NCBI RefSeq assembly: GCF_963677715.1
Contig: NZ_OY782495.1
Coordinates: 558,001 to 622,000 of the forward strand
DNA length: 64,000 nt
Direction: 5' to 3'
From: an uncultured Bacteroides sp.
GTDB taxonomy: Bacteria; Bacteroidota; Bacteroidia; Bacteroidales; Bacteroidaceae
The notes under the pieces were generated by a model. It worked only from the letters and a program-made list of their open reading frames with translations. It was not told the origin of the DNA and searched no databases. Below, one piece after another: positions 17,386-26,993 of the stretch. Made by a program: the position numbers and the translations under genes. Each line of letters opens with the position of its first letter. Positions within the stretch are counted from its first letter, which is position 1.

Positions 17386-18024
17386 ATGAAAATTGTATCA
17401 TGTATATCAATTATGTTCTTTTTGGTTGCAACTATGAATGCTCAAGATCTGAAGCAAATTAAATTACCTACTCCGAACAAAACAAAAGGAGCTTCAATAA
17501 TGAAAGCATTCAATGACCGTCATTCCGATCGCACCTTTGCTTCGGATAAACTTTCTCAACAGGATCTTTCGGATTTACTATGGGCTACAAACGGCATAAA
17601 TCGTCCGGATGGCAAACGTACCGCTCCTTCGTGCATGAATTTTCAAGAAGTAGGAGTATATGTTATTTTCCCCGAAGGTGCCTATCGTTATGATGAAAAA
17701 GCACATGCATTGACATTGCTTACCGAGGGTGATTACCGAACGGCTGTAGCAGGCGGACAGGATTTTGCAAAAACCGCCCCGCTTAGCATTGTCCTTTCCG
17801 CAGATTTAACACGCTTTGGCGGAACAATCAATGAGGGCGCTAAACTAATGGCTTCTGTTGATATAGGTATCGTCTGCCAAAATATTAATCTTGCATGTGC
17901 CGGGTTAGGACTGGCAACTGTGCCTCGCGCAACGATGGACAAAAACACACTAAAAAAAGTATTGAAATTGAAGGATACCGATTTATTACTCATGAATAAT
18001 CCGGTAGGATATCCCAAAAAATAA
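17386..18024 (+). CDS. exported SagB-type nitroreductase-family protein
   Basis: 212 residues with a signal peptide ending near residue 19 (TMNAQ). A nitroreductase fold follows: RHSDRTFASDKLSQQDLSDLLWATNGINR near the flavin-binding start, KRTAPSCMNFQEVGVY, and a C-terminal DIGIVCQNINLACAGLGLATVPRA. This layout is that of SagB/ThcOx-like FMN oxidoreductases. With a signal peptide it would act outside the cytoplasm, like the preceding aldo/keto reductase. It ends the LytS-LytTR-Fe-S operon and is followed by a terminator. Confidence 0.85.
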   Translation: MKIVSCISIMFFLVATMNAQDLKQIKLPTPNKTKGASIMKAFNDRHSDRTFASDKLSQQDLSDLLWATNGINRPDGKRTAPSCMNFQEVGVYVIFPEGAYRYDEKAHALTLLTEGDYRTAVAGGQDFAKTAPLSIVLSADLTRFGGTINEGAKLMASVDIGIVCQNINLACAGLGLATVPRATMDKNTLKKVLKLKDTDLLLMNNPVGYPKK

Positions 18025-18042
18025 AAAACATTCTTTAATTAT

Positions 18043-18075
18043 AAAAGCCCGTTGATACTATTCAACGGGCTTTTT
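18043..18075 (+). terminator. rho-independent terminator of the redox operon
   Basis: AAAAGCCCGTTGA pairs with its complement across a 6-base loop and runs into TTTTT. It stands 19 bases after the nitroreductase stop. Confidence 0.9.
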
Positions 18076-18147
18076 CCATCATTACATTTATAGAAATATG
18101 AATTTGTGAGGCGTAGCACCGACAAGGAAAAAGAGATGCAAACTTTC

Positions 18148-19230
18148 TTATTTCTTCGAGAGAAATTCTTTTTCTTTCCACTCTTTCATTAAATCGGAGA
18201 TGGTCTCTTTTACGCTCATAATCCGGGTTGCCCTATAAGCATTTGCTCCGGCAAAAGCATAGCCATTACTGAAGTTACCTTTGAAGGCACTGTAAAGAGC
18301 CAACATAATGCAGTACGGGCTTTTAGATATATCGCACGTTTTAATACAATGAAAAGGACAGGATTTGGGTTGCTTAATGCCTTCTTTCACTTGCTGAATA
18401 AAAGAGCTGATAATAGCACGACCAGGCATGCCTACGGGGCTCTTTATTATTTCAATATCTATTTCTTTGGCATTAAGATATTGTTCTTTAAAAGCATAAG
18501 AGGCATCGCACTCATCTGTGGTAACAAAGCGGGTTCCCATCTGTACGCCTGAAGCCCCCAGTTGCATCATACGATAGATATCTTCTCCCGTATAAATACC
18601 TCCCGCTGCTATAACGGGAATCTTCTTGTTGTATTTTTGCTCGAACAAAGACACTTCAGCTACTACCAGAGGCAGAATCTCTTCGAGAGAAAAATCCTCG
18701 TCTGTAATCTGATTTAGCTTGAATCCAAGGTGTCCGCCGGCCTTGGGCCCTTCTACAACAACTGCATCCGGCAAGTAGTTATAATGCCCCACCCACTTCT
18801 CACAGATAATTTTCACTGCACGGGCAGAGGAGACAATAGGTACAAGCTTTGTGGTACTATCTTCTTCTAAATAGCTCGGCAAATCAAGTGGAAGACCGGC
18901 TCCACTGAATATGATATCAACTTTTTCTGCAATAGCTGTTTTTACCATATCGGCAAAGTTGGTCATAGCTACCATTACATTTACAGCAATAATTCCTTTT
19001 GCTTTTTCACGCGCTTTTCTTATCTCTTCTTTAAGACCTAAAATACCAGCTTCAGCAAAATTAGCGGATAGCTTATTATATATAAGTCCCAAACCGGCAC
19101 TGGAAATAGTTCCAATACCACCTTCATTGGCTACAGCTGATGCTAAGCCGGATAAAGAGACACCAACACCCATTCCGCCTTGAATAATAGGGATACGAGC
19201 TTTCAAGTCTCCGATAGTCAATAGTTTCAT
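18148..19230 (-). CDS. nitronate monooxygenase / 2-nitropropane dioxygenase family
   Basis: FMN-dependent TIM-barrel oxidoreductase of 360 residues, cytosolic. Family motifs are IPIIQGGMGVGVS at the start, GGIGTISSAG, IFSGAGLPLDLP, VVEGPKAGGHLG and the phosphate-binding AAGGIYTGEDIYRMMQLGASGVQMGTRF. The C-terminal part carries CPFHCIKTCD, seen in Bacteroides members. Some relatives are enoyl-ACP reductases (FabK-like), so the exact substrate is open. Monocistronic, with a palindrome-rich promoter. Confidence 0.85.
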   Translation of the reverse strand: MKLLTIGDLKARIPIIQGGMGVGVSLSGLASAVANEGGIGTISSAGLGLIYNKLSANFAEAGILGLKEEIRKAREKAKGIIAVNVMVAMTNFADMVKTAIAEKVDIIFSGAGLPLDLPSYLEEDSTTKLVPIVSSARAVKIICEKWVGHYNYLPDAVVVEGPKAGGHLGFKLNQITDEDFSLEEILPLVVAEVSLFEQKYNKKIPVIAAGGIYTGEDIYRMMQLGASGVQMGTRFVTTDECDASYAFKEQYLNAKEIDIEIIKSPVGMPGRAIISSFIQQVKEGIKQPKSCPFHCIKTCDISKSPYCIMLALYSAFKGNFSNGYAFAGANAYRATRIMSVKETISDLMKEWKEKEFLSKK

Positions 19231-19236
19231 TTATAA

Positions 19237-19278
19237 CGTTATTTTAATAACGGCATAAAGGTAGTCTATTATATAGAC
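19237..19278 (-). promoter_or_regulatory. nitronate monooxygenase promoter between two palindromes
   Basis: A near-consensus -7 box (TACCTTTA on the minus strand, 19256-19263) lies between two palindromes: CGTTATT-TT-AATAACG at 19237-19252 and GTCTAT-TAT-ATAGAC at 19264-19278. Two dyads touching a promoter suggest repressor binding; no regulator is encoded next to it. Confidence 0.4.
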
Positions 19279-19623
19279 GAAATAGATAAAGCGCACAGAT
19301 TTAAATTAGGTTATTATATCTTCTTATTTGAACTATTCTACTTTTAACATTATGATCGCAGCGAGGAAGATCTGTAACGCTATCAAAGAAGTTACGTTTG
19401 CTGTAGGTCGTGGGGCTAGTATGCCAAAGAATGAGAAAGATTATTATCCTAAATAGGTAGTGGGGCAACTGAAGAGTGAGCATCAACATTGCATTCCTTA
19501 GGCAATAGCAGAGGTTCTGATATTGACACGGGTAAGAGTATGAATTAACGATACATCGCACTGACAAAAAAAAGGAGGATGACTTTTCAGACACCCCCCT
19601 TAACGAGACATAAGTCCCTATTG
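19279..19623. other. intergenic region with unidentified degenerate sequence
   Basis: There is no supported gene. A plus-strand ATG at 19352 opens a 34-codon frame (19352-19456) with coding-like residues, and a 97-codon minus-strand frame covers 19301-19594. Neither resembles a family I know. Frames on the plus strand continue with scattered stops, so this may be a decayed gene. Confidence 0.3.
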
Positions 19624-22191
19624 TCAGAGAGAATTTTTCTTATTCAATTCCTGGTCAATGCGATTGATCAAATCCAGCAAATGATACTTTGTCAGCTCAT
19701 CATCCGTACGATTGATTTCCTTCGTCATATCTTTGCTGAGCGAAAGCAAATGAGAACGGATAACACTGGAAACATCAGAAAGAGTCGGGTCAGGATCCAT
19801 ATAAATAATCGTTCCGTTACCGTCGTTTCTTCCTACGATCGTATTAGTAGCTTTAAATGATTTAAAAGCATTGTCAATATATATTTTCTGCAATTTACGA
19901 CGATAGATATCAATCGGTTTGTGAGTATACAATTCCGTCCAGATGCTCTGTTTCATATCGTTCAGAAACTCCGTAATACCATAACTGTTATTTTTCTTTT
20001 CACTCTCATTTTTGATGAAGTCAGACAAAACAGCCGATCCTTCTATACGGAATAAAACCATTTGTTGAGCGGCGCTGATGTAGGATAATGCGCTAGCGCC
20101 AGTGTAAGCAGTAATACTGTCGTTAATGAGCCATTTAGGCGTATTGAACACATTTTCAGTCAAAAATCTCACAGCGGCTTTTTGCTTTTCGTATTCCACA
20201 GGCACAAAAACAGCACCCGATTGTTCCACACTCTTAGGAGTAACATAGCTTCCGTCGATTAATTTAAGCACATGTGCGTTATAGAGTTTGTACTGTTTAA
20301 GCAATTCAACATATATATTCCTCCAGCCATCGTACCCTTTATTGGCCTGACATGTCCAATCCCGCAACTGAGGTAAAATACGTTTCAAATTTTTCATACC
20401 GTAAGTAGAGGCAAGTACCGGGTCATCACCCAAATCCTCGCTTTGCGAACGAGGATCGGTGCTTTCGTATTCGCTACCAAAAAATAACCGTTTGTTATTA
20501 TTCAGCCTCTTGATAATAAGTTTATTAGAATATTCTTCCTCTTCGTCAGCAGTTTTAAACTGCGGAAGCCATTTATATCCCCATTCTATTGCCCACTTAT
20601 CATAGTCACCAATGCGCGGAAAGATACCTTTTTCTGTGATTTTGTCTTCAGGTTGCGCCACATAATTGAATCGTGCATAATCCATTATAGAAGGCGTATG
20701 CCCATTCTTCTCCACCCAGTTTTTATCACGCAATTTTTCCACAGGCACAGTCGAACTCGAACCGTAATTATGGCGTAATCCCAGCGTATGTCCTACTTCA
20801 TGCGATGATACAAAGCGAATGAGTTGCCCCATCAATTCATCGTCAAATTGCATCTTATGGGCGCGAGGATCTATGGCTCCAGCCTGTATCATATACCAGC
20901 TTCGCAACAATTGCATAACATTATGATACCAATTAACATGAGTCTCAATAATTTCACCACTACGAGGATCGTGAACGTGCGGGCCGCTTGCATTAGCTAT
21001 AGCAGACGCTTTATAGACTATCACATTATGGCGGGCATCCTCGATTGTCCATGTCGAATCATTTTCGGGAGCAGGCATAGCTTTTATAGCATTTTTAAAT
21101 CCGGCCTGTTCAAAAGCTTTTTGCCAATCGTTAACCCCAGCAATCAGATAAGGAACCCATTTTTTAGGCGTAGCCGGATCAATATAAAAAATAATCGGCT
21201 TGGCCGGTTCCACTAATTCGCCTTTCAGATATTTGGCCCGGTCTTCCGGTTTGGGTTCCAATCGCCAACGAGTGATGTAATATTTCTCCTCTACTCCCTG
21301 CGGATCGGCATCAAAGTCATAAAATCCTCTCGAAAAATAACCCACCCGTGCATCAGCATAACGAGGCTTCATCGGCACTCTTGGAAGAAGAACCAACGAA
21401 CTGTTAAGTTCATAAGTCACAGGCATGGTAGAGCCCACATTATTCTGTCCGCTCGAATTTTTTAGATAAGATCTCACTGTGCGTATCTCAATATTAATCG
21501 GATAAGAATGAATGGCATCAATATAAGATTTATCTGATTGAATAGCTCCAACAGAGTAACTTTTTTTAGCCTCCGGACTGAAATAAAACAGTTCATTCTC
21601 GGTTTGCAAATAATCGGTGATATCGATAACTGATGTTCCTACTCTCGTACTATCGCCGCCATATGCTTTCACAGGAAAAGCGGCCGTTATGGGCTGCAAG
21701 TTCGATTGAATGACCGAACGATACATACCATTCTCAGTACTGTCTCTGGAAGTATCAACAAATGACATCTGCCGGATAAAAATGCGACTGGACGGGCCTT
21801 TCTCGAAACGGATAACGTTCTCCCCTATCTGGTCACCGGCAAATACCTGCACCTGTGGACGCAATCCGGCCGGAGCCTTTGCTATCCTATTAACCACAAG
21901 TATTTCACGTCCAAGCAACGTATCGGGTATTTCAAGAAAGAAGCGATCGTCGATTCTGTGCACATCCACCATCCCATGACTGGTAACAGCTTTGTCGGTT
22001 ATAACTTCCTTATAAGGTTTAGGTTTATTGGGATTTACTTCTGTAGGTTTAACTGCATTCACTTTTCCCAAAGTATCGATTTTCAAGCTATCAGTTTTCA
22101 AAGTATCATTCCCCTGTGACTTCGACATTTTTTTTTGTGCACAGAGGGAAAGATTTATTCCCAACGCAAATAATAATAATAAATATTTCAT
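19624..22191 (-). CDS. secreted zinc-dependent metalloprotease (DUF5117/DUF5118 type)
   Basis: Large exported peptidase of 855 residues with a signal peptide ending near residue 18. An N-terminal DUF5117-like part contains the family's FLEIPDTLLGREILVV. A metzincin-type zinc site follows, HEVGHTLGLRH with His464, His468 and His474 as ligands and Glu465 as catalytic base, then MDYARFNY about 45 residues on as the Met-turn candidate. It is the last gene of the ECF/SusCD operon, 25 bases after tlpA. The set suggests that the locus imports peptides or a proteinaceous substrate; the true target is unknown. Confidence 0.9.
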   Translation of the reverse strand: MKYLLLLFALGINLSLCAQKKMSKSQGNDTLKTDSLKIDTLGKVNAVKPTEVNPNKPKPYKEVITDKAVTSHGMVDVHRIDDRFFLEIPDTLLGREILVVNRIAKAPAGLRPQVQVFAGDQIGENVIRFEKGPSSRIFIRQMSFVDTSRDSTENGMYRSVIQSNLQPITAAFPVKAYGGDSTRVGTSVIDITDYLQTENELFYFSPEAKKSYSVGAIQSDKSYIDAIHSYPINIEIRTVRSYLKNSSGQNNVGSTMPVTYELNSSLVLLPRVPMKPRYADARVGYFSRGFYDFDADPQGVEEKYYITRWRLEPKPEDRAKYLKGELVEPAKPIIFYIDPATPKKWVPYLIAGVNDWQKAFEQAGFKNAIKAMPAPENDSTWTIEDARHNVIVYKASAIANASGPHVHDPRSGEIIETHVNWYHNVMQLLRSWYMIQAGAIDPRAHKMQFDDELMGQLIRFVSSHEVGHTLGLRHNYGSSSTVPVEKLRDKNWVEKNGHTPSIMDYARFNYVAQPEDKITEKGIFPRIGDYDKWAIEWGYKWLPQFKTADEEEEYSNKLIIKRLNNNKRLFFGSEYESTDPRSQSEDLGDDPVLASTYGMKNLKRILPQLRDWTCQANKGYDGWRNIYVELLKQYKLYNAHVLKLIDGSYVTPKSVEQSGAVFVPVEYEKQKAAVRFLTENVFNTPKWLINDSITAYTGASALSYISAAQQMVLFRIEGSAVLSDFIKNESEKKNNSYGITEFLNDMKQSIWTELYTHKPIDIYRRKLQKIYIDNAFKSFKATNTIVGRNDGNGTIIYMDPDPTLSDVSSVIRSHLLSLSKDMTKEINRTDDELTKYHLLDLINRIDQELNKKNSL

Positions 22192-22216
22192 GCTATTTTA
22201 TTTTTCTCGCTAATCA

Positions 22217-23089
22217 TCATTTATTCATCAATACCTCTTCTAATCTTTTCGATAATGCTTCACCGCGTAAATTGGCAGCAATGATTTTACCTTGCGGATC
22301 TATCAGAAAATTCTGAGGAATCGAACGGACACAATATAATTGGGCTACTTCACTTTGCCAAAACTTAAGATCAGATACGTGTGTCCATGCCAATTGGTCA
22401 TCATGTATCGCCTTTAGCCAGGTGTCGTGTTTACCCGGCTGATCGAGCGAAACAGAAAGTATGGTAAAATTCTGATCTTTAAATCGATGATAAACTTCTA
22501 CTACGACGGGATTTTCTTCTCTACAAGGGCCACACCAACTTGCCCAAAAATCAATCAAAACGTATTTGCCTTTGAAATCACTCAGGCAAACGGGTTTCCC
22601 GATAGTATCGTTACATACAAATTCAGGTGCTTCCGCACCGATAGCTACCCGTAAAAACTTATCGATGCTATTACGAGTTTTTACACCCTCAACACTCTCT
22701 CGTATGTCCTTATTCAATTTGGAAAATAAGTCATTATAAGCCCGGATATCATCGGGCAAATACCCAATCACATCGTTGAGTGCCGTAATGCTGATCTGGT
22801 AATCAGGATGTGCCTTGATGAAGTCAACCTCTTTAGCTTTCCTTACCTCTTTCAATACTTTTATTTCGTAGCGATACTTTGCCAGCCCAATGGTATCATA
22901 AGCCACCTTTTTCTTTTGTGCATCCATCCAAGCTTGTTGCCTATCGGCCAGTTCCCGATCAATGTCCTGCAAGGTGACAGTCAACTCTACTTGTTGCTTA
23001 ATTAGCCCAATTGAATCGGGGGTAACAGCCAATGCACGCCCCAACCCCAAAAGGCAACCGAACATTATTATTAATATTAGTTTTTTCAT
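22217..23089 (-). CDS. TlpA-family thioredoxin-like protein
   Basis: 290 residues, exported, possibly a lipoprotein through Cys12. The first half is a helical DUF4369-like or coiled region with no clear motif. The C-terminal half is a thioredoxin fold with WASWCGPCREENP (active-site Cys186 and Cys189), SVSLDQPGKHDTWLKAI and the cis-proline region RSIPQNFLIDPQGKI. It probably reduces or exchanges disulfides in the periplasm, perhaps on proteins or peptides handled by this locus. Such TlpA proteins are common partners in SusCD operons. Confidence 0.88.
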   Translation of the reverse strand: MKKLILIIMFGCLLGLGRALAVTPDSIGLIKQQVELTVTLQDIDRELADRQQAWMDAQKKKVAYDTIGLAKYRYEIKVLKEVRKAKEVDFIKAHPDYQISITALNDVIGYLPDDIRAYNDLFSKLNKDIRESVEGVKTRNSIDKFLRVAIGAEAPEFVCNDTIGKPVCLSDFKGKYVLIDFWASWCGPCREENPVVVEVYHRFKDQNFTILSVSLDQPGKHDTWLKAIHDDQLAWTHVSDLKFWQSEVAQLYCVRSIPQNFLIDPQGKIIAANLRGEALSKRLEEVLMNK

Positions 23090-23124
23090 TCTGTTTTTTT
23101 ATTATATAAATTAATATCGTCGCA

Positions 23125-24600
23125 CTAATAAATTCTAGTTCCAGTTCCCTGCTCCATATAGATAACAGAGGCAATGCGACCATTACCCGTAATTTCTGAC
23201 TGAGTGCCGGACGGAGTCAACCCTCCAATAGAACTAATATCGTAGAAACGCACTTTATATTGGTCTCCTATGACCGAAGCTACCACAAATACATTGAGAT
23301 TTGTCGAAGGCGGGTCTGGATATTTCACATGCTGCATGCAAGTAACCGTTTCACCCACCGGAAGCGTAATTTGCAATCTCTCCTGAAGACTGGCTATATC
23401 CGTCACATATATTTGGCTGCCAACAGCATAGTAAACATAGTCATTGTCATAGTTACCGGCTATTACGTCAGCATTCATCAGCCCATGTGAAGCAGGTACA
23501 ATATGCGGATTGGATGGATCATATAATGCAGGAGTACTATTGCTACTCATTTGACCATAATTCATATTTAGTTTCAGCAAATTGCCCGACCCATCTGTCT
23601 TTTTGAGAAGAGCCATGCCTGCACTACGACTCCCCGCATACCCTGCCATCCACACTATATCCGCATTCGTGCTTGTTAAAGCGCTTGAGTTAGATGGAAT
23701 AGAACGAAACGAATTTCCGTTATCAGAGATAATCATTGATTTTGAATTTTCATCAAACCCTAGTAACATGGCAGCTACAACCGCCATCGGCGATACTTTG
23801 TAGGTCGATACGGGGGGATTAGAGAAACGTCCGCCTTTAGTCATTCCATACATTTTGCCGTCATTTATAAACACAAGACTTTGTGTGGCCATCGGTTGAA
23901 GTACGTTTTGTGGTTTCTTCACCACAGGTGCCGAGAAGAACATGCTTTCAAAATTCATCGTCTGTAAACCGTTATCTATGCGATAAATCCCTGCATCTTC
24001 ATCGGACAAAACAAACAATGTGTTATAAAGATCGGAAGAAGTAGGCGCAGGTTTCATCTGCGGCACATAAATAGCTTTTACCGCATTACCTTCCATGCTT
24101 TTCCCATTGTAGAAACGAATCCAATTATTAATTCGTCCTCCACTGTAAATAAAGTCAAAGTCGGTCTGATCGTTTTCTGTTTTCAAAAGATACCATCCAT
24201 TCATGTTAAGCGTGGAAACGTACAAATCTGATGTGATTTTCTTAGTCACGCCTGTTTCTTTGTCCACAGCATTGAAAACAAGGATATACTGACCGGGATC
24301 AAGAAGTACCTCATAGTCCAAGTTCTTCGTGTATGATAGAGTGTCGGCTTTCGGTACAACACCTTCGTTTACATTAAAATTAGTAGAATACACTAACCAA
24401 TAGAAGTTGTAGCGGTTTTCGTTCTGCACGGTTGGGCTAATACTCAGCACATCCTCAAAAGTATATACATCGTATCGCGTTTCCAAACCGTCAACCACAA
24501 CCGGTACCAACCCATCCACACCCTCGCTGCTATTGTCTTCAAAGCAGGCTACAACCAACAGTGAAAACAAGCCTATTAGAAAGCCATTTATTTTTTTCAT
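23125..24600 (-). CDS. PKD-like family surface lipoprotein
   Basis: 491 residues with a lipobox at LVVAC (Cys19), so a lipoprotein, probably exported to the outer surface. A PKD-like early domain (RYDVYTFEDVLSISPTV, GQYILVFNAVDKETGV) is followed by a long beta-rich region that may form a propeller. No catalytic motif is visible. It lies between DUF4843 and tlpA in the SusCD operon and probably helps bind the substrate, as accessory lipoproteins do in such loci. Confidence 0.8.
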   Translation of the reverse strand: MKKINGFLIGLFSLLVVACFEDNSSEGVDGLVPVVVDGLETRYDVYTFEDVLSISPTVQNENRYNFYWLVYSTNFNVNEGVVPKADTLSYTKNLDYEVLLDPGQYILVFNAVDKETGVTKKITSDLYVSTLNMNGWYLLKTENDQTDFDFIYSGGRINNWIRFYNGKSMEGNAVKAIYVPQMKPAPTSSDLYNTLFVLSDEDAGIYRIDNGLQTMNFESMFFSAPVVKKPQNVLQPMATQSLVFINDGKMYGMTKGGRFSNPPVSTYKVSPMAVVAAMLLGFDENSKSMIISDNGNSFRSIPSNSSALTSTNADIVWMAGYAGSRSAGMALLKKTDGSGNLLKLNMNYGQMSSNSTPALYDPSNPHIVPASHGLMNADVIAGNYDNDYVYYAVGSQIYVTDIASLQERLQITLPVGETVTCMQHVKYPDPPSTNLNVFVVASVIGDQYKVRFYDISSIGGLTPSGTQSEITGNGRIASVIYMEQGTGTRIY

Positions 24601-24632
24601 ATCCGTTTTATCTATATTGTTTTCAACTTCAA

Positions 24633-25460
24633 TTAAGGAAAAGTAACCAGTGGGCTGTTAGAGTCATCTGTCTCTCGCAATGGCGCTTTTCCACTAGCCA
24701 GATTGACCGGGTCATTATTAAATGTGTTCAACGCTTCCTTAAATAAATTCTTATAATGAGAAGTAGCTTGTATCGCTACAATTGTCTGATACCAATCTTC
24801 ATCAATCACCTCGCCGCTCACGTCAATCATGAACTGATGTTTGGCAATGCTATATTTTCCAAAAAGGTTGTAAGCCGTTGCTACAGAGTTATCCACTCGC
24901 CATGAATAAAAACGTTGTAAAAAGTCTGATAAAATAATTGTTTTAGCTCTTGCATTCGACTCTCCCAGTCCAAAATCTTTAGATTCAACCAATTCAAGAC
25001 GCAACCGGTAACTCTCGTTCTTAAGGTTTGCGTCACGAAGTAACACAACTGGAATTTGTGCCGTAACAGCATTGGCCTTCACCACATAAAACTTTTTTAA
25101 CTCGGCATCGTCTAAAGCTACATAGTCAACACCTGCAACGGCTTTATTAGGCCGCTCCGTTTCAATAGTGTCCGTCACCTGGCCTGTTTCAGGATCCCTT
25201 ACGTAAGTATAATTATATTCCGGAATCTGTTTCAGTTCTATTTCGCGATCATAATTTGCTATGTTACCAATAGTATTCACCTGAATGTATACGGTGTCTC
25301 TTATCACCGATTCCGGTTCATAAACGAACGTATAGTTAACAGTCACCGTATCTTCCATTTGCACCCGGTCTATGTCATTATACAACAAATATCCTGTTTC
25401 CGAGCAACTCGTCATGATGATCGACCCAATAGTTACCAGAATAAATATAAATCTCTTCAT
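24633..25460 (-). CDS. DUF4843 surface lipoprotein
   Basis: 275 residues from the Met at 25460, starting MKRFIFILV with a lipobox at IMTSC. The chain is beta-rich with the DUF4843 look: YNDIDRVQM, VNYTFVYEPESVIRDTVYI, then AGVDYVALDD and PVVLLRDANLKNESYRLRLEL. The family is known almost only from SusC/SusD operons of Bacteroidales, directly after susD as here. Binding of the imported ligand is the usual guess; no activity is visible. Confidence 0.85.
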   Translation of the reverse strand: MKRFIFILVTIGSIIMTSCSETGYLLYNDIDRVQMEDTVTVNYTFVYEPESVIRDTVYIQVNTIGNIANYDREIELKQIPEYNYTYVRDPETGQVTDTIETERPNKAVAGVDYVALDDAELKKFYVVKANAVTAQIPVVLLRDANLKNESYRLRLELVESKDFGLGESNARAKTIILSDFLQRFYSWRVDNSVATAYNLFGKYSIAKHQFMIDVSGEVIDEDWYQTIVAIQATSHYKNLFKEALNTFNNDPVNLASGKAPLRETDDSNSPLVTFP

Positions 25461-25472
25461 AATCATACCTTA

Positions 25473-26981
25473 TTATTTATTGTTATACTCAATTTCGCGC
25501 AAAGGCTTGGGAACAACATATTTAGCCAGTGTCCCCGAAAAACTCGGATATGCCCATCCAGCGGGTAGCGAAGTTACATTGAATCGTTTGTAGGTAAAGA
25601 AAGACTGTCCTTCTGCATAAAACTCACGGACATACTCCCTAATCAACTTATTGCGCCGGTCACCCTCCCAATTAGCGTCCGAAAAGCCGATAAAGGGAAT
25701 ACCTTTCTTGTCGCAATAAAACTTATAAGGTATTTCGGCATTTTCTTTAGTCTCTGCACATTCGGTTAGAATCAGATACATTTCACTCAATCGCAGCAAA
25801 GGCACTTGTAAAATACGTTTAGAAATTTCCGCATTTTGCACAAATTTCTTATACATCACATAATTGGTCTGACCACTAGTCGTACGGTAAGACCACATAC
25901 TATTCCAACGCACATCCGATACTCGTTCGGATACCGGGAATAAGTTATTAAGATAATAAAATCCGTCCTGTATACTAAAATCATAACGCACAAATTGCCC
26001 TTGTTCACCAAACAGGTTATCGGCAGTGGCAGCCAGATCATACACGCTCAATGCCATGATGTGTTCGGACGAAAAAGTATAATCTCCCGCCACCCGATCG
26101 GACTCTATTCCTAAACGGAAGGTAGGCGTACCCGTATTATCTTTTGCATCAATCACCATCTGCGCATATCGGGCAGCATTTGCCTTTTGTGTCGGGTCCT
26201 GACCGGCCATCCAAAGATAAACTCTTGCTTTAATGGCTAGCGTAGCATAATAATTCATCCGCAAATTCCGATACCCTATATAATTGTCATCCGTTGTGAA
26301 ATCCCCACTATCTAAATCACTTAAATCGGCAATAGAATAAGTTAAAATAGGATCAACTCCCTTTAACAATTCCTGAGCCTCATCCAAATCTTTAAGAATA
26401 TTCTTTGTGTAGTCTTGATAAGTTAACGAGGGATGAATATCCTCCGTTACCGTTGTCACGTAAGGAAATAATTCACTATCTCCCACATTCGCCGGCATAG
26501 GGCCAAATAAGCGCAATATATCAAAATGGCAGAAAGCCCGTAAGTTCAGAGCTTCCCCTTTTATCATTTCGTAATTTCCATCAGAAAAAACAGATTTCCG
26601 GTTATCTATTTCCTCAAGAATACTGTTAACATCGGCAATCACTTTATAGAGGTTTTCGTAGATGGCATCCATTTTACTAACAACCCCCGCATTGTTGTAG
26701 TTACAATTTAACAGCTCATTCAAGGTGGTATTGCTTGTTGTCGGATTATACCAATTACAAGCCATATATTCAATATCGCCCCACATCAATGCTCCTCCGT
26801 AAAGAGAGCCTCCCTTCAAACGAATATAGGCACCGGTCAAAGCACTACGAAATCCATTCTGGGTTTCAAATAATTTATCTTTGGGGCTTTCAGACTGAGG
26901 ACTCACATCCAGCCAATCACTGCATCCCGCATACAGCAAGCTGCTTAACAACCATATTGTTGTAATGATATACTTTTTCAT
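25473..26981 (-). CDS. RagB/SusD-family outer-membrane lipoprotein
   Basis: Ligand-capturing lid of a SusCD transporter. 502 residues with a lipobox at LYAGC, the SusD N-terminal DWLDVSPQSE and helical TPR-like pairs such as GEALNLRAFCHFDILRLFGP. The C-terminal family block is RRNKLIREYVREFYAEGQSFFTYKRF. 12 bases downstream of susC. The nearby metalloprotease points to peptides rather than glycans, as in RagAB; this is inference. Confidence 0.95.
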   Translation of the reverse strand: MKKYIITTIWLLSSLLYAGCSDWLDVSPQSESPKDKLFETQNGFRSALTGAYIRLKGGSLYGGALMWGDIEYMACNWYNPTTSNTTLNELLNCNYNNAGVVSKMDAIYENLYKVIADVNSILEEIDNRKSVFSDGNYEMIKGEALNLRAFCHFDILRLFGPMPANVGDSELFPYVTTVTEDIHPSLTYQDYTKNILKDLDEAQELLKGVDPILTYSIADLSDLDSGDFTTDDNYIGYRNLRMNYYATLAIKARVYLWMAGQDPTQKANAARYAQMVIDAKDNTGTPTFRLGIESDRVAGDYTFSSEHIMALSVYDLAATADNLFGEQGQFVRYDFSIQDGFYYLNNLFPVSERVSDVRWNSMWSYRTTSGQTNYVMYKKFVQNAEISKRILQVPLLRLSEMYLILTECAETKENAEIPYKFYCDKKGIPFIGFSDANWEGDRRNKLIREYVREFYAEGQSFFTYKRFNVTSLPAGWAYPSFSGTLAKYVVPKPLREIEYNNK

Positions 26982-26993
26982 ATTCCTTATTGT

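Noticed and set aside
19301-19594. 97-codon minus-strand frame between the monooxygenase and metalloprotease genes
   Set aside because: Cysteine/tyrosine-rich shadow-like composition and no promoter. Possible insertion-sequence relic, but no terminal repeats or transposase motif could be shown.
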